In this document: in pieces, positions 16,160 through 24,299 of the stretch
How positions within the stretch are numbered: the first letter of the stretch is position 1
Layout of the letters: each line of letters begins with the position of its first letter
NCBI RefSeq assembly: GCF_024753245.1
Contig: NZ_JANUGX010000039.1
Span: forward strand, 1 to 54,378
Direction of reading: 5' to 3'
Source: Massilia norwichensis
GTDB lineage: Bacteria > Pseudomonadota > Gammaproteobacteria > Burkholderiales > Burkholderiaceae_D
Length of the DNA stretch: 54,378 nt
Translations under genes and position numbers: made by a program
Notes under the pieces: model-generated
Told to the model about the DNA's origin: nothing
Seen by the model: the letters and a program-made list of their open reading frames with translations, nothing else
Database searches by the model: none

Positions 16160-18328
16160 ATGCCAGCCCCCAGCTCCAACAAATGCGCGAACCGGCGCGG
16201 AGTCGTCCTGGTTGCCGACGACGATCCGGTGATGCGCCTCCTGATGCTCGAGATGCTGGAGGGCGTCAATCTCGATGCCATCGAGGCCGAGGACGGCATG
16301 CAGGCCGTGAAATACGCCAGCGACTACGCGCCCGACCTGATCCTGATGGACGTCGAGATGCCGCGCATGGACGGCTTCGCCGCCTGCCGGGCGATCCGCG
16401 ATTCGGAAAACGGCGCCACCGTGCCGATCGTGATGGTCACCGGCGGCGACGACCTCGAAGCCGTCACCAACGCCTACGAGGCGGGCGCCACCGACTTCGT
16501 CTCCAAGCCGATCAACTGGCCCATCCTCGGACACCGCGTGCTGTACGTGCTGCGCGCCAGCGACGCCATCGTGCGCCTGCGCATCGCCGATGCCCAGAAC
16601 CGCGCGGTGCTGGCGGCGATCCCGGACACCTTCTTCCGCATGAACGGCGCCGGCGTCTACCTCGACTATGAGCCCGGGCGCGAGCACCCCGGCCGCGAAC
16701 GGCGCGGCGCGCGCGAAGCCGTCGCCGTCGACGAATGCGTGGGCAAGCACGTCAGCGAGGTACTGCCGCGCGATATCGCCGAGCGCATGCTGGAGCAGGT
16801 CGAGGTCGCCCTGCGCATCCAGCAGGTGCGCTCGGTCGAATATGAACTGATCCGCTTCGGCCAGCCCCAGCACTTCGAGGCGCGCCTGGTCGCCACCGGC
16901 GCTAACGAAGTGCTGGGCCTGGTGCGCGACATCAGCGAGCGCAAACGCGCCGAAGAGCAGATCCGGCGCCTGGCTTATTGCGACAGCTTGACCGGCATCC
17001 CGAACCGCCAGGCCTTCCTGGAGATGCTGGAGCGCGAGCTGCAGCGTTCGAAGATCGGCAACAAGAAGTTCGCCGTGCTGTTCATGGACCTGGATGCCTT
17101 CAAGCGCATCAACGACACGCTCGGCCACAATGTCGGCGACCAGCTGCTGCAGCAGGTCTCGGACCGCCTGCGCGACACCATCCGCCCCAGCGACCTGCTG
17201 TCGCGCGGCGACTCGATCACGCGCGACTTCGAAGCGCGCCCGGACACCAATCTGGCCAGGCTGGGTGGCGACGAGTTCACGATCCTGATCCCCGACCTGG
17301 ACCGGGTCGAGCACGCGCTCAACGTCGCCCACCGCGTGAAGGATGCGATGCGCCGTCCCTTCATCATCGAGGGCAACGAGATCTTCGTGACCGCCTCGAT
17401 CGGCATCTCGCTGTTCCCGGAAGACGGCGACGACTGCACCTCGCTGTTGAAATTCGCCGATACCGCGATGTACCACGCGAAGAACTGCGGCAAGAACAAC
17501 GCCAAGCTCTACTCGTCTTCGCTGACGATGCAGATCATGAGCCACGTGAAGCTGGAAGTCGGCCTGCGCAAGGCGCTGCAGAACGACGAGCTTTACCTGC
17601 TCTACCAGCCGCAGCTCGACGTGCGCTCGTCCGAGATCGTCGGCGTCGAAGCCTTGGTGCGCTGGCGCCATGCCGAGCGCGGCGTGATCTCGCCCACCGA
17701 GTTCATCCCGCTGGCCGAGGAGACCGGCCTGATCGTCCCGATCGGCGAATGGGTGCTGCGCACCGCCTGCAGCCAGGCACGCGCGTGGCAGAAGCTGACC
17801 CGGCGTCCGGTGCGCATGGCGGTGAACCTGTCGGCCAAGCAGTTCAAGGACGAGAACCTGAGCCAGATCGTGCTGTCCGCCCTGCACGACACCGGCCTCG
17901 ATCCGCGCCTGCTCGAACTCGAGCTGACCGAGGGCACGCTGATGGACGACGCCAAGGCCACGCTGGCCACGCTGGAACAGCTGCGCGGCATCGGCGTCTA
18001 CCTGTCGATCGACGACTTCGGCACCGGCTACTCGTCGATGAATTATCTGAAGCGCTTCGACGTGCGGGCCTTGAAGATCGACCGCAGCTTCATCAGCGGG
18101 CTGCCGCAGGATTCCGAAAACGCCGCGATCACGCGCGCCATCATCGCGATGGCGCACGGACTCAAGATGGTGGTGGTGGCCGAGGGCGTCGAGACCGGCG
18201 AGCAGCTGGTGCTGCTGGAAGAATACGGCTGCGACCTGGTGCAGGGCTTCTACCTGGGCCGTCCGGCGCCGGCCGATGCCGTCACCGGGATGCTGCAGTC
18301 GCTGTGGGTGCCCGAAGCAGCGAAGTGA
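16160..18328 (+). CDS. REC-PAS-GGDEF-EAL response regulator, bifunctional c-di-GMP enzyme
   Basis: 722 residues from ATG 16160. A TTG frame start at 16142 is less likely because GAGAAGGA lies eight bases before this ATG. The receiver domain is at 12-130 (VADDDPVMR, phospho-acceptor Asp64 in LMDVEMPRMDG, Lys in VSKPI), a PAS-like segment at 150-265, GGDEF at 275-450 with an intact GGDEF motif (369-373), and EAL at 470-715 with EALVRW (497-502), LELTEG, DDFGTGYSSMNYLKRF, KIDRSF and AEGVET. Both active sites look complete, so it may make or break c-di-GMP depending on phosphorylation. About 18 residues are inserted just before the GGDEF motif (SRGDSITRDFEARPDTN), which may alter regulation. It is in one operon with the hybrid kinase, one base apart. 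Confidence 0.92.
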   Translation: MPAPSSNKCANRRGVVLVADDDPVMRLLMLEMLEGVNLDAIEAEDGMQAVKYASDYAPDLILMDVEMPRMDGFAACRAIRDSENGATVPIVMVTGGDDLEAVTNAYEAGATDFVSKPINWPILGHRVLYVLRASDAIVRLRIADAQNRAVLAAIPDTFFRMNGAGVYLDYEPGREHPGRERRGAREAVAVDECVGKHVSEVLPRDIAERMLEQVEVALRIQQVRSVEYELIRFGQPQHFEARLVATGANEVLGLVRDISERKRAEEQIRRLAYCDSLTGIPNRQAFLEMLERELQRSKIGNKKFAVLFMDLDAFKRINDTLGHNVGDQLLQQVSDRLRDTIRPSDLLSRGDSITRDFEARPDTNLARLGGDEFTILIPDLDRVEHALNVAHRVKDAMRRPFIIEGNEIFVTASIGISLFPEDGDDCTSLLKFADTAMYHAKNCGKNNAKLYSSSLTMQIMSHVKLEVGLRKALQNDELYLLYQPQLDVRSSEIVGVEALVRWRHAERGVISPTEFIPLAEETGLIVPIGEWVLRTACSQARAWQKLTRRPVRMAVNLSAKQFKDENLSQIVLSALHDTGLDPRLLELELTEGTLMDDAKATLATLEQLRGIGVYLSIDDFGTGYSSMNYLKRFDVRALKIDRSFISGLPQDSENAAITRAIIAMAHGLKMVVVAEGVETGEQLVLLEEYGCDLVQGFYLGRPAPADAVTGMLQSLWVPEAAK

Positions 18329-18334
18329 CGCAAG

Positions 18335-18353
18335 GTGGGCTCCCCGAGCCCAC
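18335..18353. terminator. Hairpin between convergent genes
   Basis: GTGGGCTC-ccc-GAGCCCAC, eight-base stem in the 35-base gap between two converging genes. No T run follows on either strand, so termination is only inferred. Confidence 0.4.
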
Positions 18354-18363
18354 GCGGGCGCCG

Positions 18364-20772
18364 CTACCGTGAAAACAAGAGCGTATGTTGGGCCGGCCCC
18401 GGCAGCAGCGGGGTCGGCTTCCCGCGCACCCAGTCCGCATGCCCGCCCAGGAACCAGGGCGACAGCGGATGCCCGCTCTGCCCGCCGGGCATGTCGAACA
18501 GCCCCTCTTCTTCCCGCCCCGGCGACACCGTCAGGCGCTCCGACTGGCCGAACTTCGGCCCTGCCACGCGGGGCATGTTGGCGTCGCCCGGCAGCTGGTC
18601 GGGCGGCGCGCCCAGCCAACGCTTCAGGAAAGGCAGCGCCATGCTGATCGGATGCGCGATCGCCGCCGTGTTGCGCGCGCCCCAGGTGGCCCGGGCCAGC
18701 GGCGTGCCGTCCTTGGTGACATCGCGGATCGTGCGGTCGACCGCGGCCAGTTGCAGATCCTGCCAGCTGGCGTAGCCGGACGGCAGCCAGGCCGCCGGGC
18801 GCTCGTCCAGCAGGCGCGCCAGCACGGCCGACCAGCGCGAGCTGGCGCTTTGCATGCTGGCCTTCGGATCGAGCCTGGCCATCTCGGCATTCGCGCCGGC
18901 GAACACCAGCTCGTACAACGACCAGCGGAACTGCTGCGCCAGGCGGTAGCCGACCGAGCCAGTGCTGGCATGGCCATCCCAGCTTTCCTTCAGCAGGCGG
19001 CGGAACTCCGCACGCTCCGGATGGCCGGCGACGGCCGCGTCGTCGAGCGCCGCCAGGGCGCGCTCGCGCCACTCCTGCACGAACAGCGCGCGATCGTCGA
19101 GCGCCGCGCGGAAGGTGGCCGGCACGTCGGTCTTGTCGCCCAGGCTGCGCACGCCCTCGCCCAGCTGGCGCGCACGCGCGCCGAGGTCGAAGCCGCCGTC
19201 GCCGAGCACTTGCGCGTTCGGTCCGGCCAGCTGGCGGTTGTTGGCGGTCACCAGCTGCCCACCCGGCGGATTCACCACATGCGGATAGTCGGCCGGCGCC
19301 AGCACGCCGTCCCAGGCCGGGACAGTGCCGCTCGCGTCCAGCGGGAAGGACACGGCCAGCCCGCGTCCGGCCGCGGGACGGTGCGGCAGGATGCCGGCGA
19401 CGGTCCAGCCGATATTGCCGCGCTCGTCGCCGATCAGGATGTTCTGCGCCGGGATACCGTCGACGGCCGCCACCGCCATCGCGTCGTCCAGCGTGGTCGC
19501 GGTTTCCATGCGCAGGTGTTCGAGGTTGACCGCCTGCGGCGCATGCGCGATCCAGTGGATCGCATAGAGTTCGCCGCCGGCTTCGCGGATCGGTCCCAGG
19601 CTGGTCTCGCGCACGAGCACGCGTTCGGCCGGCTGGCCTTTCACCAAAATCGTCTCGACCTTTTCCAGCGGCGTCTCCCAGCCGGCCGGCGTCCGCACCT
19701 GCCCGGCGCGTGCGCGGTCGGTGCCCAGGCGGACCAGGTCGAGCGTGTCGGCATAGCTGTTGGTGAAGGCCCAGGCCACATGACCATTGCTGCCGACGAT
19801 CACCAGCGGCGGCGCGCCCGGCAGGCTCACGCCGACCACGCGCCGCTGCCCGCCTTGCGCGTCGGGAAAGCGCAGCGCCAGCCGGTACCAGGTATTCGGC
19901 AGCTGCAGGCCGAGGTGCATGTCGTCCGAGACGATCGCCACCCCGCTGGCGGTGCGCGTGCCGGCCACCGCATAGTTGTTGCTGCCGACCGCGTCGGTGA
20001 AATCGATGCCGGCCACCTGGCGCGCCGGCAGCGCATCCTTGCGGTGCCACCATGCGGGCGGCGCGGCGGGCACGGCCGCCGCGGCCACATCCACGCCGGG
20101 GGCGTCGAGCGGCGCATCCCAGCGGCTGGCTTCGGGCATCAGGAAGGCGCGCTGCTCAGGCGTGGTGTGGCTTGCCAGCCAGCCGCGCGCCAGGTCGCGT
20201 GCCTCCTGGTTGCCCTGCAAATCGATGTACATGGCCCACACCGTCAGCAGCGAATCGGCCGCGGTCCAGGGCCGCGGTCTGGCGCCGGTCAACGCGTATT
20301 CGAAAGGCCGTGCGCCGAGCGCGTTCAGGCCGTCGTTGACGCCGGCGGCATAGCGCTCGACGAAGCGGCGCTGCTCCGGGCTCAGGCGCGCCAGCGCCTC
20401 GAGCGCACGGGCGCGGAAGCGGTGCAGGCGATGCGCGCGGTCGAGCGGCAGCGCCTTCGGCCCGAACAGCTCGGCCAGCTCGCCGGCGGCGCTGCGGCGC
20501 AGCAGGTCCATCTGGAAGAAGCGCTCCTGGGCGTGCACGTAGCCGGTGGCATAGGCCAGGTCGATCCGGTCGGCGCCGCTGATCGTCGGCACGCCGTTGG
20601 CGTCGCGCGTGACGGTCACGGAACCGCTCAGCTGCGGCGACACGACCTTGCCGTCGAGCTGCGCCAGGCTGGCACGCAGGAACAGCCAGACACCCAGCAT
20701 GGCCAGCAACACCAGGGCCAGGATCAGCAGCAGCGTACGCCGTCCCCAGATCAGCCATGCCCGTCGCGCCAT
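18364..20772 (-). CDS. Penicillin-acylase-family (Ntn hydrolase) amidase
   Basis: 802 residues from ATG 20772, preferred over 20784 because GGAG lies six bases upstream. An N-terminal membrane/signal segment (11-33) places it in the periplasm or inner membrane. The precursor layout is that of penicillin/AHL acylases. The small subunit contains VTVTRDANGVPTISG and YATGYVHAQERFFQMDLLRR (blocks DANGVPTI and AQERFFQMD). A Gly-Ser at 263-264 in AVGSNNYAV supplies the self-cleavage site and nucleophilic Ser of the large subunit. The rest of the length matches the roughly 800-residue family. Substrates range from penicillin G to acyl-homoserine lactones and polyamine amides, and the sequence alone does not decide among them. 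It is monocistronic and converges on the c-di-GMP gene. Confidence 0.88.
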   Translation of the reverse strand: MARRAWLIWGRRTLLLILALVLLAMLGVWLFLRASLAQLDGKVVSPQLSGSVTVTRDANGVPTISGADRIDLAYATGYVHAQERFFQMDLLRRSAAGELAELFGPKALPLDRAHRLHRFRARALEALARLSPEQRRFVERYAAGVNDGLNALGARPFEYALTGARPRPWTAADSLLTVWAMYIDLQGNQEARDLARGWLASHTTPEQRAFLMPEASRWDAPLDAPGVDVAAAAVPAAPPAWWHRKDALPARQVAGIDFTDAVGSNNYAVAGTRTASGVAIVSDDMHLGLQLPNTWYRLALRFPDAQGGQRRVVGVSLPGAPPLVIVGSNGHVAWAFTNSYADTLDLVRLGTDRARAGQVRTPAGWETPLEKVETILVKGQPAERVLVRETSLGPIREAGGELYAIHWIAHAPQAVNLEHLRMETATTLDDAMAVAAVDGIPAQNILIGDERGNIGWTVAGILPHRPAAGRGLAVSFPLDASGTVPAWDGVLAPADYPHVVNPPGGQLVTANNRQLAGPNAQVLGDGGFDLGARARQLGEGVRSLGDKTDVPATFRAALDDRALFVQEWRERALAALDDAAVAGHPERAEFRRLLKESWDGHASTGSVGYRLAQQFRWSLYELVFAGANAEMARLDPKASMQSASSRWSAVLARLLDERPAAWLPSGYASWQDLQLAAVDRTIRDVTKDGTPLARATWGARNTAAIAHPISMALPFLKRWLGAPPDQLPGDANMPRVAGPKFGQSERLTVSPGREEEGLFDMPGGQSGHPLSPWFLGGHADWVRGKPTPLLPGPAQHTLLFSR

Positions 20773-20945
20773 CGTCGTCTCCATGAGGGAAAACGGGCAT
20801 CTTGCCAGAAATCTTCGAGCTCAGCGAGCCTGCACGACGCTGCACGACCCGGCCTCACGCGTACGATTGCACGAATCCGGGCACGTCCGGGCCGCCTGCG
20901 CTATGCTTGACCCAAGGCGCATAGCGCCGTCGACCTGGAGGCCAT

Positions 20946-21251
20946 ATGTCCTTCCTTTCATTTCGCTTGCCGTCCCCTGCCGCTACTGGCGCCCTGCTGT
21001 GCCTGGCGCTGGCGACGAGCGCCTGCAGCACGCCGCAGGAACGCGCCGCGCAAAAGCAGGCCGAGATGGCCAGTCTCATGCAAATCTACGGTCCCGCCTG
21101 TTCGCGGCTGGGCTATGCCGTCGATTCCGATCCCTGGCGCAGCTGCATCCTGAGCCTCAGCACGAAAGACGACCTGCAGCGCTATGGGCCGGGCCCCGGC
21201 TGGGGTCCGGGCTACTGGGGTGGCGGCTATTGGGGTCGCCACCGTTGGTAA
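20946..21251 (+). CDS. Small lipoprotein with Gly/Trp/Tyr-rich tail
   Basis: 101 residues with a lipoprotein signal: hydrophobic stretch then ATSAC at about 26-30, so Cys30 would be lipidated. The mature part begins STPQERAAQKQAEMASLM and contains two further cysteines (in YGPACSRLGY and WRSCILSL) that may pair. The last 20 residues are PGPGWGPGYWGGGYWG-like. No function is recognised. A GGAGG ribosome site precedes the ATG. The 3' end overlaps the convergent deacetylase gene by 95 bases, so the glycine-rich tail and the deacetylase tail are encoded on opposite strands of the same DNA. Confidence 0.7.
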   Translation: MSFLSFRLPSPAATGALLCLALATSACSTPQERAAQKQAEMASLMQIYGPACSRLGYAVDSDPWRSCILSLSTKDDLQRYGPGPGWGPGYWGGGYWGRHRW

Positions 21252-22056
21252 GCGTGCCGGCGCCGGTACCGGCTTCCTTGCCGGACAGGCGCCTCGCGCA
21301 CTCGGCCTTGGTCACAGCGCTGCGCTGCGCCAGCAGGCGTTCGAGCACGCGCTGGGTATGCCGTACCAGCTCGGGATAGCGAGCATCCGGCGGATGCAGA
21401 CTGAAGCGCACCAGTGGAGAGTCCTTCAGCATCGCGGCGGTGGCGTCGGCCACCTTCGGCGACAGCCAGCGGCCGCTGCGGTTGCGCGCCGCGTACACCA
21501 TCGACGGCGATTTCACGCGTTCGATACTGCCTGGCCCGCCGCGCAGGAGGTGGAAGTGGCTGAACGTGGTCGTGTAGTCGAAAGGCGACTCGCGCAGGGC
21601 CTGCCAGGCGCCCTCGCCCAGCAGCCAGGCCGGCGGGATGAAGCCGGTCGGCGTCCAGCCGCGCGCGCCGAACCATTCCAGGCCGAGCGCGAGCCGGCGC
21701 CGCGCCTCAATCAGGCTGAGCGCCGCGAACTCGCCTTCGCGCCGCGTGTAGACGTTGCGCAGGAAGCGCGCGCGCAGGCCGCCGCCGTTCGCTTCGGTGT
21801 CGAGGTGGCTGTAGCCGTGCAGCGCGAGTTCGTCGCCGTGTGCCATGGCCGCGTCGAGTCCGGCCTCCATCGCCACCGAGCGCTCGGGACGGAAATGGTA
21901 GTGCGGCACCACCAGCCAGGTCAGCGGGATGTCGGCGACCGCGCGGATCGCCTGCACCAGGCGCAGACAGTCGGGCCAGGTGGCCGGCGCGACGTCGTGG
22001 ATCGACACGCACAGCATGCGTGGCTGGGTGTCCAGGCGCGGCTCAGTCGGTGACAC
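21157..22056 (-). CDS. DUF2334/polysaccharide deacetylase-like protein
   Basis: 299 residues from GTG 22056, chosen because GGAGG lies six bases upstream and the start overlaps the glycosyltransferase stop; the ATG at 22017 is the alternative. The fold is that of carbohydrate esterase family 4-like proteins. MLCVSIHDVAPATW opens the barrel with the Asp of the metal site, VPHYHF follows, and HGDELALHGYSH supplies the metal-binding His-x(3)-His type motif. It probably removes acyl groups from a cell-surface glycan. Translational coupling with the glycosyltransferase suggests joint glycan or glycolipid work, possibly hopanoid or exopolysaccharide tailoring (inference). The last 30 residues run antisense into the lipoprotein gene and look unconserved. 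Confidence 0.75.
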   Translation of the reverse strand: MSPTEPRLDTQPRMLCVSIHDVAPATWPDCLRLVQAIRAVADIPLTWLVVPHYHFRPERSVAMEAGLDAAMAHGDELALHGYSHLDTEANGGGLRARFLRNVYTRREGEFAALSLIEARRRLALGLEWFGARGWTPTGFIPPAWLLGEGAWQALRESPFDYTTTFSHFHLLRGGPGSIERVKSPSMVYAARNRSGRWLSPKVADATAAMLKDSPLVRFSLHPPDARYPELVRHTQRVLERLLAQRSAVTKAECARRLSGKEAGTGAGTLTNGGDPNSRHPSSPDPSRGPAHSAAGRLSC

Positions 22057-23191
22057 AGATGCCCTCCGGCGCACGCGGCATCGGCTGGTAGCCGCCCAGC
22101 AGGCTGTCGTAGCGGCCCAGCACCTGCGGCAGGATCTCGTTCCAGTCGTAACGCTCGGCGGCCTTGCGGCGCGCCGCCGCGCCCATGCGCACCATGTCGC
22201 GGTAGTAGATCGCCTCGATCGCGCCGGCCAGGCTGTCGACATTGTTCGGCTCGGCCAGGATGCCGGTCTCGCGGTCGACCAGCTCGGCCACGCCGCCGCC
22301 GTTGGTGCCGACGATGGGCAGGCCGCAGGCCATCGCTTCCAGCACGATCAGGCCGAAGGTCTCGCAATCGCCAGGATGGACCAGCAGGTCGCAGCTGGCC
22401 AGCAGGCGCGCGAGCTGGCGCTGGTCGCGCTCGAAGGGCACGACGGTGATGTTGGGCGCGCGCGGCAGCTCCGCGCCAGGGCCGCCGCCGCCGACCAGGA
22501 TCAGGTGGTAGCGCGAACCCAGCTTGCGCACCGCCTCGACCAGCACGGGCAGCTTTTTCTCGGCGGTGAAGCGGCCGGCGTAGATCAGCAGGCGGGTATC
22601 GGGGTCGAGGCCGAGGTGCTCGCGCAGGGTTTCGTCGCCACGGCCCGGATGGAAGATGCGCGAATCGATGCCCAGCGGCTGGTGCACGGCGCCGCGCACG
22701 CCCATCTCCTCGAGCTGCTCGACCATCACGCGGCTGGGCGCCAGCACCAGGTCGAACTGGCGATACAGGTTGGCCAGGTAGTGGCAGGTGCCGCGTGCGA
22801 TCCAGCGGCCCAGGCGCGGCTGCACCAGACGCGGCAGGTCGGAATGGTAGAAGGCGATGGCCGGCACCTTGTAGCGCTTGCGCATGCGCAGCGCGGCCCA
22901 GGCGCAGTGGCCGGCATCGCCCGCCTCGACCAGGTCGGGGCTGGCTGCTTCGAGCAGGCGCACCGGCCCCGAGACCGACAGCGGCATGCGATAGCCATGG
23001 AAGCCGGGCAACCCGGCGGCGGGAATGCGGACCAGCGCCGGCACGGCGTCGTCGCAGGTTTCGACGTTGGGGCTGAGGATGGTGTGCTGAACATGGCTGC
23101 GGCGTGCCAGCCATTGCGCCTTGGCATTCAGATAGGTGCTGACGCCGCCGCCTTCGGCCGCGTAAAACATCGTGATGTCGACAAGGTGCAT
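22043..23191 (-). CDS. Glycosyltransferase family 4 (GT-B)
   Basis: 382 residues. The N-terminal Rossmann half has a glycine-rich acceptor loop in FYAAEGGGVSTYLNAK. The C-terminal half carries the donor-site blocks LLIYAGRFTAEKKLPVL, LVGGGGPGAEL and HPGDCETFGLIVLEAMACGLPIVG (core ETFGLIVLEAMACG, the EX7E motif of retaining GT4 enzymes). It transfers a sugar from a nucleotide donor; the acceptor is unknown. The downstream deacetylase-like gene overlaps it by 14 bases. Upstream, about 150 bases separate it from recR, with short direct repeats of ACCGTGA but no clear promoter. Confidence 0.88.
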   Translation of the reverse strand: MHLVDITMFYAAEGGGVSTYLNAKAQWLARRSHVQHTILSPNVETCDDAVPALVRIPAAGLPGFHGYRMPLSVSGPVRLLEAASPDLVEAGDAGHCAWAALRMRKRYKVPAIAFYHSDLPRLVQPRLGRWIARGTCHYLANLYRQFDLVLAPSRVMVEQLEEMGVRGAVHQPLGIDSRIFHPGRGDETLREHLGLDPDTRLLIYAGRFTAEKKLPVLVEAVRKLGSRYHLILVGGGGPGAELPRAPNITVVPFERDQRQLARLLASCDLLVHPGDCETFGLIVLEAMACGLPIVGTNGGGVAELVDRETGILAEPNNVDSLAGAIEAIYYRDMVRMGAAARRKAAERYDWNEILPQVLGRYDSLLGGYQPMPRAPEGICVTD

Positions 23192-23343
23192 GCTCGATTC
23201 CGGTCAAACTACGGTCGAATGAGGCCCACGATAGCAGCGGACCTGGTATGCAGTTTGCGTACCATCAACCGTGAACCGTGAACCGCTACCGCAAGGAATT
23301 CCGCAGGCTCATCGAGTAAAGGCGGACCCTGGCGGGAGGCCCA

Positions 23344-23934
23344 TTATGCACTTCGCCTGTCGAGCATGGCGCGCGCAATCGTGCCCGCGTCCACATACTC
23401 GAGTTCGCCCCCGACGGGAACGCCGCGCGCGAGGCGGCTGACCTTCAGCCCGCGCGCCTTCAGCATCTCGCTGATGTAGTGGGCGGTCGCCTCGCCCTCG
23501 TTGGTGAAATTGGTGGCCAGCACCACTTCGCTGACGATGCCGTCGGCGGCGCGGTTGACCAGCTTTTCGAGGTGCAGGTCGCGCGGACCGATGCCGTCCA
23601 GCGGCGACAGCCGGCCCATCAGCACGAAGTACAGCCCCTTCCAGGTCAGGGTCTGCTCGATCATCAGCTGGTCGGCCGGGGTCTCGACCACGCACAGCAG
23701 CGCATGGTCGCGCTCGGGATCCGAGCACAGCTCGCAGACCTCGAGTTCGGAGAAGGTATTGCACATCGCGCAGTGATGCACCGCCTCCACCGCCTGGTAG
23801 AGGGCGCGCGACAGCATGGCGGCGCCTTCGCGGTCGTGCTGCAGCAGGTGGAAGGCCATCCGCTGCGCCGACTTCGGACCGACGCCCGGCAGGCGGCGCA
23901 GGGCCTCGGTCAGGAAGTCGAGCGATTTGGACAT
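23344..23934 (-). CDS. recR: Recombination protein RecR
   Basis: 196 residues. It has the helix-hairpin-helix LRRLPGVGPKSAQRMAFHLL (blocks LPGVGPKSAQRMA), a C4 zinc finger CAMCNTFSELEVCELC at 56-70, and a Toprim domain starting VVETPADQLMIE. With RecO it loads RecA at gaps. Its ATG shares one base with the YbaB stop (TGATG), in the conserved dnaX-ybaB-recR order. Confidence 0.97.
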   Translation of the reverse strand: MSKSLDFLTEALRRLPGVGPKSAQRMAFHLLQHDREGAAMLSRALYQAVEAVHHCAMCNTFSELEVCELCSDPERDHALLCVVETPADQLMIEQTLTWKGLYFVLMGRLSPLDGIGPRDLHLEKLVNRAADGIVSEVVLATNFTNEGEATAHYISEMLKARGLKVSRLARGVPVGGELEYVDAGTIARAMLDRRSA

Positions 23935-24260
23935 CAGAACGGCATCTTGAAGCCCGGCGGAATCGGCAGGCCGGCGGTCAGACCGCTCATCTTTTCCTGG
24001 GTCGTGGCTTCGGCCTTGCGGATCGCGTCGTTGAAAGCGGCTGCGACCAGGTCTTCCAGCATGTCGCGGTCGTCGCCCAGCAGCGAGGGATCGATCGTGA
24101 CGCGCTTGACGTCGTTCTTGCAGGTCATGACCACCTTGACCAGGCCGGCGCCCGACTGGCCTTCGACTTCGATCTGCGCCAGCTGCTCCTGCGCCTTCTT
24201 CATGTTGTCCTGCATGGACTGGACCTGCTTCATCATGCCTGCGAGCTGGTTTTTCATCAT
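23934..24260 (-). CDS. ybaB: YbaB/EbfC nucleoid-associated protein
   Basis: 108 residues from ATG 24260, with GGAG nine bases upstream; a TTG frame start at 24275 overlaps that ribosome site and is rejected. Family blocks are NQLAGMMKQVQSMQDNMKKAQEQLAQ (core MMKQVQSMQ), VEGQSGAGLVKVVM, and LEDLVAAAFNDAIRKAE. It is a small dimeric DNA-binding protein usually encoded between dnaX and recR, as here. The C-terminus ends LPPGFKMPF. Confidence 0.96.
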   Translation of the reverse strand: MMKNQLAGMMKQVQSMQDNMKKAQEQLAQIEVEGQSGAGLVKVVMTCKNDVKRVTIDPSLLGDDRDMLEDLVAAAFNDAIRKAEATTQEKMSGLTAGLPIPPGFKMPF

Positions 24261-24299
24261 GGTGGTGTTCTCCAAAAAAGTCGGTAAGACTGAAAAATG

